NCBI GenBank assembly: GCA_016794985.1
Contig: JAEUIQ010000087.1
Coordinates: 58,907 to 122,906 of the forward strand
Direction: 5' to 3'
Origin: Planctomycetaceae bacterium
GTDB taxonomy: Bacteria; Planctomycetota; Planctomycetia; Pirellulales; Pirellulaceae
DNA length: 64,000 bases
Shown: in pieces, positions 25,861 through 34,872 of the stretch
How the letters are laid out: every line of letters begins with the position of its first letter
How positions within the stretch are numbered: the stretch's first letter is position 1
Translations under genes and position numbers: made by a program
The notes under the pieces: model-generated
What the model saw: only the letters and a program-made list of their open reading frames with translations
Database searches by the model: none
What the model was told of the DNA's origin: nothing

Positions 25861-28027
25861 TGTTGCCACTGAAGTTTAGTCCGTCCCAACCAATGTTCTC
25901 CGCAGTGACATCAGGTGAGAAAAAATTACCGAAGTCACCGGAATAGCCGTTCCAATCGCTGTTGAAACGTACTTTCCATACCCCCGCGCGTGGTAGTCCA
26001 ATTCGGTAATTGTTCCACGTCCGATCTCGGAAGTTGCAGATCACAATCACATCATCGCCTGCACCGCCTTGATCCCAGCGATGATAGGCCACCATCTTAT
26101 CCGTGTTGTTGACGTGGAAGAAGTTCAAATGCTGCCCGCGTAATCCTCGAGTATGATTGAACCAATTGCGTCGCAGTTTGATCAAGTCCTCGTACATCAA
26201 GCGAATGCCTGCATAGGTTGTCGCTTTGCTCCAGTCGACGGGATCGGTATCACGGAAATACTCATCTTCCAAAATCTCTTGACCTTGAAAGATCATCGGA
26301 ATTCCCGGCGACGTCATCACCACGGCAGCACCAAGGGTCGAGCGTTTCTTGGAGAACCAACTCCCGGCATTGCCAGGCCAAATTTCCTCGGGAACTCGAC
26401 TGCGCCCGTTAGCGACTTCGTCATGAGATTCTGTGTAAATGACTCGGCGGAAGGCATCGCCGTTGAAGCGGTTTTGTACGGCGTCACGAACCGCGAACAT
26501 GTTACGGCCAATGTCATCTGGCGCGATAATCGCATTGCGGAGCGGATGGACAAAAACCGAGCACCACTGTGAATCGTACCCAGCACCGCCGTTGTTGGTG
26601 TCTCTGGTGAGCCATTCGTCATTCTGAAGATCCTCGGCAATCATGATCTTCCACGGCTGCTGCTGATTGACTTCATCGTTGACCCACTGCATCAGCGACC
26701 AACCCTCCGGTAAGTTGCCGCCGCTGAAGTTGCGGATATTCAAGGTCGAATCCCACCGCAGACCATCCAAGTGAAAGTCATGTAATAAGGTCAAGGCGTG
26801 ATCACGGATGAACTGGCGAACTTCGCCGCGACCAAAATCTGGGCGAGTGTTTCCCCAGGGAGTATCGGCACGGTTGTCTTGGTAGAAATAGATACCGCCG
26901 CGATCGCCAAGGTGCCACCCATCAAATCGCCATGTGCCCAGGTCGCTGGGTCCCCAATGGTTGTGGACCACATCACCGATGACCGCAATCCCGCGCGCAT
27001 GGGCAGCATTGACAAATCGCTTCAGTGCTTGCGGACCGCCATAGGCTTCTTCAACCGCGAACGGGTGAGCTGGGTTATAGCCCCACGAATAATCCCCCGC
27101 AAACTCGTTGATGGGCAGAAGCTCGATGGCATTGACGCCTAATTGCTGCAGATAATCCAAACGATCGATCGCACTATCAAACGTGCCCGGTCGTCCTCCG
27201 GGAGCATCGTTAAATGTCCCGATATGCATTTGGTAGATAACCATCTCGTTCCAGGTCGGCGTTTGGAAACTTCCGTCGGTCCAGTTGAATTGATCATTGA
27301 AGATGACCGAATTACCGACAGAGTTCGTCACTTGTTCTTCATAGGGATCAATGCGCCAATGAGTTTCGCCACTACGACGAATCACGTAGCGATACTCGTC
27401 GCCCGGCTCCGCGTGGCGATGGTCGAGCGACCAATAGCCATTCCCTTCACTTTGCAGCGACGCGCTGATCGAATTCCAATCGTTGAATTGCCCGGCGACA
27501 TGCACTTCCTCCGCAAAGGGAGCCCACACCCGAAAAGACGTCCCGTTATCGTACGGCTTCGCCCCCATGCCATCAAACCGTGAGGGAAGACGCAACCGTC
27601 GCCCCACCAAAATGAATTGGGAGCCGACCGATCCACTGACACTGATGTAATACCTGCCCGAATTGATGCGAGGTGTCGAGGTTTCGTTGGCCGAAACGAC
27701 AAACCTGGTGCCATTCCAAACGCCTAGGAAATCGTATTCGGTTAGGGTGGGAATCGCATTGCGTCGAACATACAATCGGGGCGTGTTTTTGTTGGTTGGA
27801 GAGGCGCCACGAATGTCCAATCGCACATCGAGTTCGGCCTGCCAGTCTTGAACGTCCATGTAGTAGTGGACCCACTGACCGCCGCGGCGCGGAATGGCTC
27901 CCCGGATGTTTTGACCATCAAAGATTTGTTGTTGGCCTAACCCGAGTTCAGGCATCAACAAGACAAAAACAATTACCAAGCTGATCATTGACATCTGCCA
28001 AAGTCTCGCCGCCTGTGTCGATCGCAT
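25817..28027 (-). CDS. Secreted GH13 alpha-amylase/branching-enzyme-like protein
   Basis: This is a 736-residue protein. After a signal peptide (MRSTQ ... LVIVFVLLMPELGLG) come a beta domain (to about residue 150) and a CBM48-type domain (SFRVWAPFAEEVHVAGQFND). The GH13 barrel follows: region I DVVHNH, nucleophile Asp in DGLRWDS (near 420), acid/base Glu in IAEDL (near 464), third acid in ESHDE (near 531). A C-terminal beta domain ends the protein. The order CBM48-GH13 and EVHVAGQFNDW recall glycogen branching enzymes and trehalohydrolases, but the signal peptide implies an extracytoplasmic alpha-glucan target. The ATG at 28027 has GGTGG upstream. Confidence 0.88.
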   Translation of the reverse strand: MRSTQAARLWQMSMISLVIVFVLLMPELGLGQQQIFDGQNIRGAIPRRGGQWVHYYMDVQDWQAELDVRLDIRGASPTNKNTPRLYVRRNAIPTLTEYDFLGVWNGTRFVVSANETSTPRINSGRYYISVSGSVGSQFILVGRRLRLPSRFDGMGAKPYDNGTSFRVWAPFAEEVHVAGQFNDWNSISASLQSEGNGYWSLDHRHAEPGDEYRYVIRRSGETHWRIDPYEEQVTNSVGNSVIFNDQFNWTDGSFQTPTWNEMVIYQMHIGTFNDAPGGRPGTFDSAIDRLDYLQQLGVNAIELLPINEFAGDYSWGYNPAHPFAVEEAYGGPQALKRFVNAAHARGIAVIGDVVHNHWGPSDLGTWRFDGWHLGDRGGIYFYQDNRADTPWGNTRPDFGRGEVRQFIRDHALTLLHDFHLDGLRWDSTLNIRNFSGGNLPEGWSLMQWVNDEVNQQQPWKIMIAEDLQNDEWLTRDTNNGGAGYDSQWCSVFVHPLRNAIIAPDDIGRNMFAVRDAVQNRFNGDAFRRVIYTESHDEVANGRSRVPEEIWPGNAGSWFSKKRSTLGAAVVMTSPGIPMIFQGQEILEDEYFRDTDPVDWSKATTYAGIRLMYEDLIKLRRNWFNHTRGLRGQHLNFFHVNNTDKMVAYHRWDQGGAGDDVIVICNFRDRTWNNYRIGLPRAGVWKVRFNSDWNGYSGDFGNFFSPDVTAENIGWDGLNFSGNIKIAPYSVLILSQD

Positions 28028-28207
28028 GAAAGTTACCACCAGAAATAGGGTGTTCTAGAAGACGAATCGCAGTCAAACATTCGATTATCGCGAGGGCCAA
28101 AGCAGCGTCAAGGGACAGAAATGACTTCGCTGTAGCACTTCACTACTCATCCGGTCGATCAACGGATCGCCCGGACGCAGCGATTGAAAGCTCGACCAAT
28201 CATTTAC

Positions 28208-28239
28208 ACAAAAAGAGCCGACGAGATTCGTCGGCTCTT
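28208..28239 (-). terminator. Rho-independent terminator after the PEP-CTERM gene
   Basis: On the minus strand a perfect 12-bp stem (AAGAGCCGACGA with TCGTCGGCTCTT, loop ATC) is followed by a run of T residues. It lies about 30 bp past the stop of the PEP-CTERM gene and before the GH13 gene on the same strand, so the two are probably separate transcripts. Confidence 0.88.
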
Positions 28240-28269
28240 CGTCTGGAACAGTTAAGTTAAGCACTCCGA

Positions 28270-29019
28270 TTAGCCAGCGCGTCGCTGGCGTCGGACGCTG
28301 GCGATCAAGCCAAAGGCCGCCACCAACAATGCCGATGTCGGCTCAGGAACGGCGGAAAAGTAATTGGAGAAAGTGATTTGGCTGTTAAAGCCCGGGTTTC
28401 CGCTGCCGTCAGTACTTCCTGTAATCGAAATGTTGCCAAAGGCTTCGTTTGAACGGTAACCCGACGTGGAGATATAAGTTCCGACAAACCGAATCTCCGA
28501 ACCAGGCAACGTAATCCCCATCGCGCTGAGGTTCACGCTGAAACCATGCGAAGCCGCATTGTTGTTGCCAGTCGGGGTCCATCCGGCGCTTCCGATAAAA
28601 TTATGCGCTCCTCCGCCAGCCAAAGCCCAAAGTCCGGCGAAATTCTGATCAAAGGCAATCGCATAATTGGCACGAAAACCCGCTGCAAAATTCGCGATGG
28701 TTTGATTGCCACCACTTCGTCCAGAGATGGCCCTCCGTAGTCCATCCGCAGTGTCGGTAAAGGTGGACGAGCTTGTAAAGCCCGTCGCACCTAGGTCGGT
28801 ATCAAAGTACAGCACAACCGCGTCATTTAGCGAACCGGCGCCCCGCGAAAAAGTCCCAGACAATGTCGTGCCGTTGTGATTCAAGGTTAATTGACCGCCG
28901 CCGACCGTGCCACCAAATCCCGAATTTCCGTTTCCATTAACGGTGACAATCCCAGCCGTCGCAATCGACCCGATTAAGCTCAAGACCCCCGCGGCACCAA
29001 GGCAAACCAAGCGATGCAT
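28270..29019 (-). CDS. PEP-CTERM sorting domain protein
   Basis: This 249-residue exported protein has an N-terminal signal peptide (MHRLVCLGAAGVLSLIGSI ... AGIV). The mature part is beta-rich and rich in Gly/Asn/Ser (NGNGNSGFGGTVGGGQLTLN). It ends with VPEPTSALLVAAFGLIASV followed by RRQRRAG, that is, the PEP motif, a hydrophobic helix and a basic tail. PEP-CTERM tails are processed by an exosortase and mark surface or matrix proteins; no exosortase is in this window. I start it at ATG 29019, with GGAG upstream; the open frame before it has no signal-like sequence. It has its own promoter (29078-29105) and terminator (28208-28239). Confidence 0.88.
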   Translation of the reverse strand: MHRLVCLGAAGVLSLIGSIATAGIVTVNGNGNSGFGGTVGGGQLTLNHNGTTLSGTFSRGAGSLNDAVVLYFDTDLGATGFTSSSTFTDTADGLRRAISGRSGGNQTIANFAAGFRANYAIAFDQNFAGLWALAGGGAHNFIGSAGWTPTGNNNAASHGFSVNLSAMGITLPGSEIRFVGTYISTSGYRSNEAFGNISITGSTDGSGNPGFNSQITFSNYFSAVPEPTSALLVAAFGLIASVRRQRRAG

Positions 29020-29077
29020 TCTCAACACTCCCAAGACAGATGTAAAAACAGAAATCGACGCCCCTGTGACCCAATCG

Positions 29078-29105
29078 ATGTTAAATAATCTTCCGCTAAT
29101 GTCAA
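29078..29105 (-). promoter_or_regulatory. Sigma-70-type promoter of the PEP-CTERM gene
   Basis: On the minus strand a perfect TTGACA (29105-29100) is followed after 16 bp by TAACAT (29083-29078). Transcription would begin near 29071, giving a leader of about 50 bases to the ATG at 29019. Confidence 0.55.
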
Positions 29106-29273
29106 GTTGATTCAAGGCCAGCGGCCAAAGAATGCTCTGTCGCGCCGACACATACTAACTAAACAGCTGTTTGGGGCTCACTAATTGGCACGATTCGCAT
29201 GGCGGCCCGCCTCAGACAGCCAGAAACTTGCCCCACGCGGAACACTGCTTAATTGCCCAAAGCCCGCCTCACG

Positions 29274-32039
29274 TTATCGCTGTATAGACCGGAACTTACG
29301 GCGAAGTGCGATGCCGGGTCGGGTTGGTGTGCTCGGGTGCAACTCCATGGTGTAGGTACCGGGTAGGAGCCCCGAGGCGTCCAAACCCACGCGCGTCTCC
29401 GGAGCCAATGGGCTGCTGGCCTCGGTGACCAAGCGACCTTCCGAATCGAAAATTTTGGCCACCAATTGGCCCTCATTCGTCAGGGTCGGGTCCAGTCCAA
29501 ACACCACGCAATTGAAGATCAAGTTTTTAGTCGGGACCATCACCAAGTTTGGTAGATCCACGTCGACAACTTGCGGGCGGGAGAATCGCACCAGTCGAAT
29601 GGCTTGAATGTCCAACACCATTCGGATCTGGTCCGCGTAGTTTGCTTCGGCCAAGAAGAATTGAAGGTACTCCAAGGATCGCCATGGCAATGCGTCTGTT
29701 CCACTTTGGGCAATCAGATCTCGGACTGGAAACCGCAACCGAATCGGTTGCCGCTGTGAACCACCCAGATCATGTTCGAACTCGTAAATTCGCGGAGCAT
29801 CATGCGCCGAGAACAGCAGGCCCAAGGGTGTCACGTCGTCCTGAACTTCATCGCGATTCGAATCGAAAACAAGCTCAAGTTCCAAGTAATCGTACTTTGT
29901 CAGATCGATTTCCCCTCGAGCAAACGAACGCCGAATTCTGGGCCAACCCAACTTGTAGTCGCCGTCGTCGGCGCTGGCCATTTGATGATCCATGGATACG
30001 GACCAACGCAATCGCGCATTGGTTGAATTTGCCGCGGCATCGTTCTCGCTGAAAGTGGTCAACGTTGATTCACTGGTCTCCGACTTCCAGTTCGTGGGCT
30101 CTCGGGTCAAGTCCAAGACTTCGATGTTTTCTCGATCACTGGTTGTCCATGGCCCAGCGTTTTGATTGACCGGAGTTGTTCGTCTCACGTAGACCGAAGG
30201 CGCGGTTCCTTGTCGAATCGCGGGAAACTCGCGTAGTTGTTCGATAAGTACCGCCATGCGCCAGCGGCGGGCATCGAACTCGGTCGGCGGCCACAAGCGG
30301 TTGTCCAAATAACGGTCCTGCACCACGATCGCGTCCCACATTTCTTGTAGTTCAAGCTGTGCTTCAGCAACCGCACTTTGGCAGGCCGGGTCGAGTGATT
30401 CCTCGCGTTCCCAAACCGACTGTTGCAGCGTGTACAGATACCGATGATCGTCGAAGCCTTCGCGGAAACACTCCCAGTAGATCGCGGGGACGACTCGGCC
30501 CTGCCGATCCAGACGCTGACCGCAGCCCGACATCTCGCTCCTTAAATAATCCAGTGGGTTGGGAGGCATGACCCAAGCCCAGTGCCACGGAATCAAGGTG
30601 GTGTATCCACTGCGCCAAAAACCGAAGCCATAAGTCATGCGTCCGCCTTGGCACATGATGTCGCGATCTTTCAATTCTCCCGCGTTATGGTTGGGATAGC
30701 ACCAGTATTCTTGCCGCGTGTTCGCAACCACCGCATCGTAGGGTTGCGCAAAAGGTTGCGAGCACCAAACGTCCACGTAGGGCGCGTAATGTCGCGCGTC
30801 GGGCGCGGTCGGATTCTTGGTCGCGTACGTTCGAATTCCCGCGCGATGCACAGCAGCGTAGACTTGGACGCCAAATTCTTGTGATTCGGCCGCGACTTCA
30901 TCCAGTGGGCAACAGACGATGTTCGGCCAGCCGTTTTGCTGACACTCTGCCTGAAAATCGCGAAACTCTTCTTCGATCAGCGCGTAAACTTCGCTGGGGA
31001 TTTCCGTGGACAATCGCCAATGCGAGGTGCTACGAAATTTAGGAAGGACCTGTTGAATGATTCGTTCGATCGCATTACTGCCGTCCACCGGCAACGGTCC
31101 GTTCAAGCCTGCCGCTTGGAGACGTGGGATTTCATCCGCGTGGTTGATGGTAATGCGCCGGGTTTTCAAATCGAAGTTCAATGAAAATGTCGGGAACATG
31201 TCCAAACCGTAGTCGACCATGGCAGCGTATTCGTTCGCTGTCGCTCGCTGAATGAAACTGGAGCTTTTCCCTGGGAAGAGGACGGGATTCTTGGGCGAGT
31301 AGTAGGTCGATAGATGTTTGTTGGGATCTCGAATCAAAGAGAAGCCAAGTACTCGAAACACGATCGGCAACTCGACCGGTTCGGTCAAGCCTTCATCGCG
31401 GATGGTTACTTTTCCCTGGTACAGACCCGGTTGGGCATCGTTGGGCACACGGACCGTTAACCACCAACGTTGGCATTCCCGAGACGGCGAAGAGTGTCGG
31501 TCCACCTTTTCCAATAACTCGGGCAAACGGCGATAGGTTTTCTCGGAGGTGTACTTCGGGTAGCGGATATTCCAATAGGTCACCAAACGAACATCAATGG
31601 CCGATGCTGGAATGCGGCCACCGTCAGTAATCAAGTCGCTACAAGTGACGTTAAGATTCGTCAGCTTCCGTATCGGATAAATCGCGAAGTTTAGTGGCTC
31701 GAATTCTCCGGGTGTGGCAAAGGTCGATAGAGAATCGGCTCGCTCATGCGAAAGTGGTCGCGAGTTCGGATAGACCGATTCACAAATCGGGCGCTGAAAC
31801 AGAAGGTAGCCACGTGTTTGTTCCGTCGCCGTCAGCTTCGGCTCGGGGTTGGTTTCCTGAAAACTCAGTTCCGACCAGTCGCGCGGGACTGTCGGTTGAG
31901 GAAGGGCGATCTCGCGTGAGAACTCTTGTGCGAACGACTCGGCCTGGTCCCCGCTCAGCCACAAGGCCAGCCAACATCCGAGCCAGTGAAGGGGTGACTT
32001 GATCGGCATCAAGCGAACGGAAGGAATTAGGATGTTCAT
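29274..32039 (-). CDS. Secreted DUF4091 protein
   Basis: This 921-residue protein has an N-terminal export signal. An internal ATG (residue 11, MPIKSPLHWLGCWLALWLSG) is an alternative start that would place the signal peptide at the terminus. The middle part is a barrel-like region with PLDEVAAESQEFGVQVYAAV. The DUF4091 landmark YWECFREGFDDHRYLYTLQ lies near residue 525; in this family it follows a glycoside-hydrolase-like barrel. C-terminal beta domains (about 620-920) look like carbohydrate-binding and Ig-like modules. The domain is often found in proteins assumed to act on glycans, but no substrate is known for this one. No other gene shares its transcript clearly. Confidence 0.8.
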   Translation of the reverse strand: MNILIPSVRLMPIKSPLHWLGCWLALWLSGDQAESFAQEFSREIALPQPTVPRDWSELSFQETNPEPKLTATEQTRGYLLFQRPICESVYPNSRPLSHERADSLSTFATPGEFEPLNFAIYPIRKLTNLNVTCSDLITDGGRIPASAIDVRLVTYWNIRYPKYTSEKTYRRLPELLEKVDRHSSPSRECQRWWLTVRVPNDAQPGLYQGKVTIRDEGLTEPVELPIVFRVLGFSLIRDPNKHLSTYYSPKNPVLFPGKSSSFIQRATANEYAAMVDYGLDMFPTFSLNFDLKTRRITINHADEIPRLQAAGLNGPLPVDGSNAIERIIQQVLPKFRSTSHWRLSTEIPSEVYALIEEEFRDFQAECQQNGWPNIVCCPLDEVAAESQEFGVQVYAAVHRAGIRTYATKNPTAPDARHYAPYVDVWCSQPFAQPYDAVVANTRQEYWCYPNHNAGELKDRDIMCQGGRMTYGFGFWRSGYTTLIPWHWAWVMPPNPLDYLRSEMSGCGQRLDRQGRVVPAIYWECFREGFDDHRYLYTLQQSVWEREESLDPACQSAVAEAQLELQEMWDAIVVQDRYLDNRLWPPTEFDARRWRMAVLIEQLREFPAIRQGTAPSVYVRRTTPVNQNAGPWTTSDRENIEVLDLTREPTNWKSETSESTLTTFSENDAAANSTNARLRWSVSMDHQMASADDGDYKLGWPRIRRSFARGEIDLTKYDYLELELVFDSNRDEVQDDVTPLGLLFSAHDAPRIYEFEHDLGGSQRQPIRLRFPVRDLIAQSGTDALPWRSLEYLQFFLAEANYADQIRMVLDIQAIRLVRFSRPQVVDVDLPNLVMVPTKNLIFNCVVFGLDPTLTNEGQLVAKIFDSEGRLVTEASSPLAPETRVGLDASGLLPGTYTMELHPSTPTRPGIALRRKFRSIQR

Positions 32040-32199
32040 TTTGTGTGACTCGAAGGGCGATGATCGAGGCTGGCATTTGTTCTTTGTCGAACTCCAGCCT
32101 TAGCGGTTTCGCTGGCAAACTTGTTAGGCAATCTCTTGAGTCGCTCCAGCTTCCCGGTTATTCTCATTCGCGAGTTGCCCAAAGGCGAGGAGTGAGACA

Positions 32200-33612
32200 T
32201 TGACGATCAGCGTTTTCGATTTGTACACGATCGGCATCGGCCCTTCGAGTTCCCATAGCGTGGGGCCGATGCGTGCTGCGCATCACTTCGTGCACTCGCT
32301 CCGCTCGTCCGACGCCGAGGAGGGTGAAGGTGCTCGGCGGCAGGCAATCTGGTCAAATCTCCAGCGGATCGAGGTCAATTTGTATGGCTCATTGGCATTG
32401 ACCGGCGTCGGCCATGGTACGGACAAGGCCATCTTGATGGGCCTGATGGGGTTTCAGCCGGAAACCATCGAGCCGGATCACGTCGATTCGTTGTTCACCG
32501 CGATTCGTGAAAGCGGTCAATTGGGGTTATTGAACGAAAAACGGATTCGTTTCACGTACGATGAGGATTTTCGCTTTCTTCGCAAAGTTACTTTGCCTGA
32601 GCATCCCAACGGCATGCAATTGACAGCTTGCGACGGTGACGGAGCGGTTCTGGCCCAAGAAACCTACTTTTCAATTGGGGGTGGATTCATCTTGACTCGC
32701 GCCGAGGCCTTAGCAGGAGGGTGCGGGCGAGATGCGACTGGGTTACCGTTCCCCTTCGAGCGTGGCGCGGATTTGTTGCGACTGAGCCGCGAACATCAAT
32801 TGCCGTTCAGCCAGTTGGTGCTCGAAAACGAAAAAAAATGGTTGCCGGAAAATGAAATCCGCGCCCGGCTGTTGCGAATTTGGGATGTGATGCAAGGTTG
32901 TGTCCAGCGTGGCTGCGAGCGTGAGGGGATCCTGCCGGGTGGTTTGAAGGTCCGTCGTCGCGCCGCCTCGGTTTTTCGCAGCCTGACGGCAGCGGAACAG
33001 CGGGATGCAGCCGATCCGCTCAACGTGATGGATTGGGTCAACCTCTACGCTTTGGCCGTCAATGAAGAGAATGCGGCGGGTGGACGCGTCGTCACAGCTC
33101 CCACGAACGGGGCGGCCGGGATCCTGCCAGCGGTTCTGCATTACTACCGCCGATTTGTGCCTGGCAGCCACGATGACGGCGTGATTCGCTTCTTGCTGAC
33201 GGCGGCTGCCATTGGGATGTTGTACAAAAAAAATGCTTCAATTTCGGGGGCCGAAGTTGGATGCCAAGGTGAAGTTGGTGTTGCCTGTTCGATGGCGGCC
33301 GGTGGACTGACCGAGGTTCTAGGAGGAACACCAGAACAAGTTGAACAAGCCGCTGAAATTGGCATGGAACACAATTTAGGATTAACCTGTGATCCGATAG
33401 GGGGCTTGGTCCAAGTTCCTTGCATCGAACGCAACGCCATGGGTGCCGTCAAAGCGATCAATGCAGCCCGGATGGCTTTGCGCGGGGATGGCACGCACCA
33501 TGTTTCGTTAGATAAAGTAATTGCGACGATGCGGCGGACTGGATTGGATATGAATCGGAAGTATAAAGAGACCTCGCAGGGTGGCTTGGCCGTCAATCTT
33601 CCGGAATGTTAG
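32200..33612 (+). CDS. sdaA: L-serine ammonia-lyase (iron-sulfur type)
   Basis: L-serine dehydratase converts L-serine to pyruvate and ammonia using a 4Fe-4S cluster. The 470-residue protein is the single-chain form: beta domain with GIGPSSSHSVGPMRAAHHFV at the N-terminus, then the alpha domain with VTAPTNGAAGILPAVLHYY, the cysteine-bearing GAEVGCQGEVGVACSMAAGG and TCDPIGGLVQVPCIERNA. These cysteines are the usual cluster ligands. The start is TTG at 32200 with GAGGAG upstream, matching the conserved N-terminus TISVFDLYTIGIG. It leads a plus-strand operon in which the next gene begins at the very next base. Confidence 0.95.
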   Translation: MTISVFDLYTIGIGPSSSHSVGPMRAAHHFVHSLRSSDAEEGEGARRQAIWSNLQRIEVNLYGSLALTGVGHGTDKAILMGLMGFQPETIEPDHVDSLFTAIRESGQLGLLNEKRIRFTYDEDFRFLRKVTLPEHPNGMQLTACDGDGAVLAQETYFSIGGGFILTRAEALAGGCGRDATGLPFPFERGADLLRLSREHQLPFSQLVLENEKKWLPENEIRARLLRIWDVMQGCVQRGCEREGILPGGLKVRRRAASVFRSLTAAEQRDAADPLNVMDWVNLYALAVNEENAAGGRVVTAPTNGAAGILPAVLHYYRRFVPGSHDDGVIRFLLTAAAIGMLYKKNASISGAEVGCQGEVGVACSMAAGGLTEVLGGTPEQVEQAAEIGMEHNLGLTCDPIGGLVQVPCIERNAMGAVKAINAARMALRGDGTHHVSLDKVIATMRRTGLDMNRKYKETSQGGLAVNLPEC

Positions 33613-34872
33613 ATGACACAAACGCACATGGATGATCAGGATTCAAATGTGAGCTCGGTCTTATGGCTGCAGCAGCGGATTTTGTGTTTGCTGGGCAAGT
33701 TAGGTGGACTCGCCAAACGTGATGCGAAAGCTTGGGTCACGCAGCGAGGGGGGCAGGTTCTACCGCTGAACGATCCACGGGTCACGGATATCGTGGTTGG
33801 CGATGATTCGTTTCCATTCAACCTCCGTGAACTCGATGATGGGGTCGTGGCACGGATCGAGTCGGGGGCGGTCCGGTTGTGGGAAGAGCACGAATTTTGG
33901 CAACAATGCGGACTGTTGCCATTGGCGTCCGAAACCACTCGACTTTATACGCCGGCAATGTTGGCCGATTTGTTGAAAGTTCCAGTCCGCACCGTTCGAC
34001 GCTGGCATCGTTTGGGTTTGTTGCATCCCGTAAAAGAAATTTGCCGTCTGCCGTATTTTGATTTCCAGGAGTTGGCGGCCGCGCGGCGTTTGGCGTCCTG
34101 GTTGCAGACGAGTTCCGCCGAGCAAGTGGAACAGCAATTGGTGAAGTTGACTCGTGTGTTGCCGGGTGCTCATCGGCCTCTGTCGCAGTTGCCGGTGATT
34201 GTCCGCGGAACGGAAGTGCTCTTGCGACAAATGTCCGGGTTAGTGGATCCCAATGGTCAATTGCGGTTTGACTTCGAACAGTGGGGCGACGACGAGGATC
34301 GAAGGGATTCCCAAATACTGGCCTTTAGCGATCATGTGGCCGAAACGGTGGTTGGGACGCCTCGATTGGCGATCACCGATTGGTCGGACTTCCGACCGAA
34401 GAGCGCCGATGAATGCCTGCAACAAGCGATCGAGTTTGAAGACGCTCAGGATTGGCAGTCGGCGATCAATGTCTACCGCGCGATGCAATTGGCATTTGGC
34501 CCATCGGCCGACGTCTGTTTTCAGATTGGCGAGCTCCTGTATCGCACCGGAGAGTTGGCTGCGGCGCGCGAGCGATATTCGATGGCGATTGAATTGGATT
34601 CGGAATTTTTGGAAGCGCGCGCGAATCTTGGCTGTGTCTTGCTTGAGCTTCAGCAATGGGATTTGGCGCTGGCCACGTTCGAGGGCGCCTTGGATTTGCA
34701 CCCTGATTACGTCGACGTGCTGTTTCATGCGGCGGCGGCCTGCGAAAAATTGGGGCGTTTGGCAGAAGCTCATGATTATTGGGAACGCTTCGTGCGTTTG
34801 GCCCCGAACAGTCCTTGGGCGCAGTACGCCCAAGCCAAACTCTCCATTCCTCCGACAGGACGTCGCCATTGA
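33613..34872 (+). CDS. MerR-type HTH and TPR repeat protein
   Basis: This is a 419-residue cytoplasmic protein. Residues about 115-160 contain a MerR-like winged helix (YTPAMLADLLKVPVRTVRRW, then HRLGLLHPVKEI). From about residue 265 to 410 there are at least three TPR units (FEDAQDWQSAINVYRAMQLA, ARERYSMAIELDSEFLEARA, LATFEGALDLHPDYVDVLFH). A BRCT-like start is possible (AWVTQRGGQVLPLNDPRVTDIVVG, residues 37-60), a fold that often sits before such repeats in planctomycete homologs. It begins one base after the sdaA stop and overlaps the mgtE start, so it is translated with them. A regulatory or adaptor role is inference. Confidence 0.8.
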   Translation: MTQTHMDDQDSNVSSVLWLQQRILCLLGKLGGLAKRDAKAWVTQRGGQVLPLNDPRVTDIVVGDDSFPFNLRELDDGVVARIESGAVRLWEEHEFWQQCGLLPLASETTRLYTPAMLADLLKVPVRTVRRWHRLGLLHPVKEICRLPYFDFQELAAARRLASWLQTSSAEQVEQQLVKLTRVLPGAHRPLSQLPVIVRGTEVLLRQMSGLVDPNGQLRFDFEQWGDDEDRRDSQILAFSDHVAETVVGTPRLAITDWSDFRPKSADECLQQAIEFEDAQDWQSAINVYRAMQLAFGPSADVCFQIGELLYRTGELAAARERYSMAIELDSEFLEARANLGCVLLELQQWDLALATFEGALDLHPDYVDVLFHAAAACEKLGRLAEAHDYWERFVRLAPNSPWAQYAQAKLSIPPTGRRH

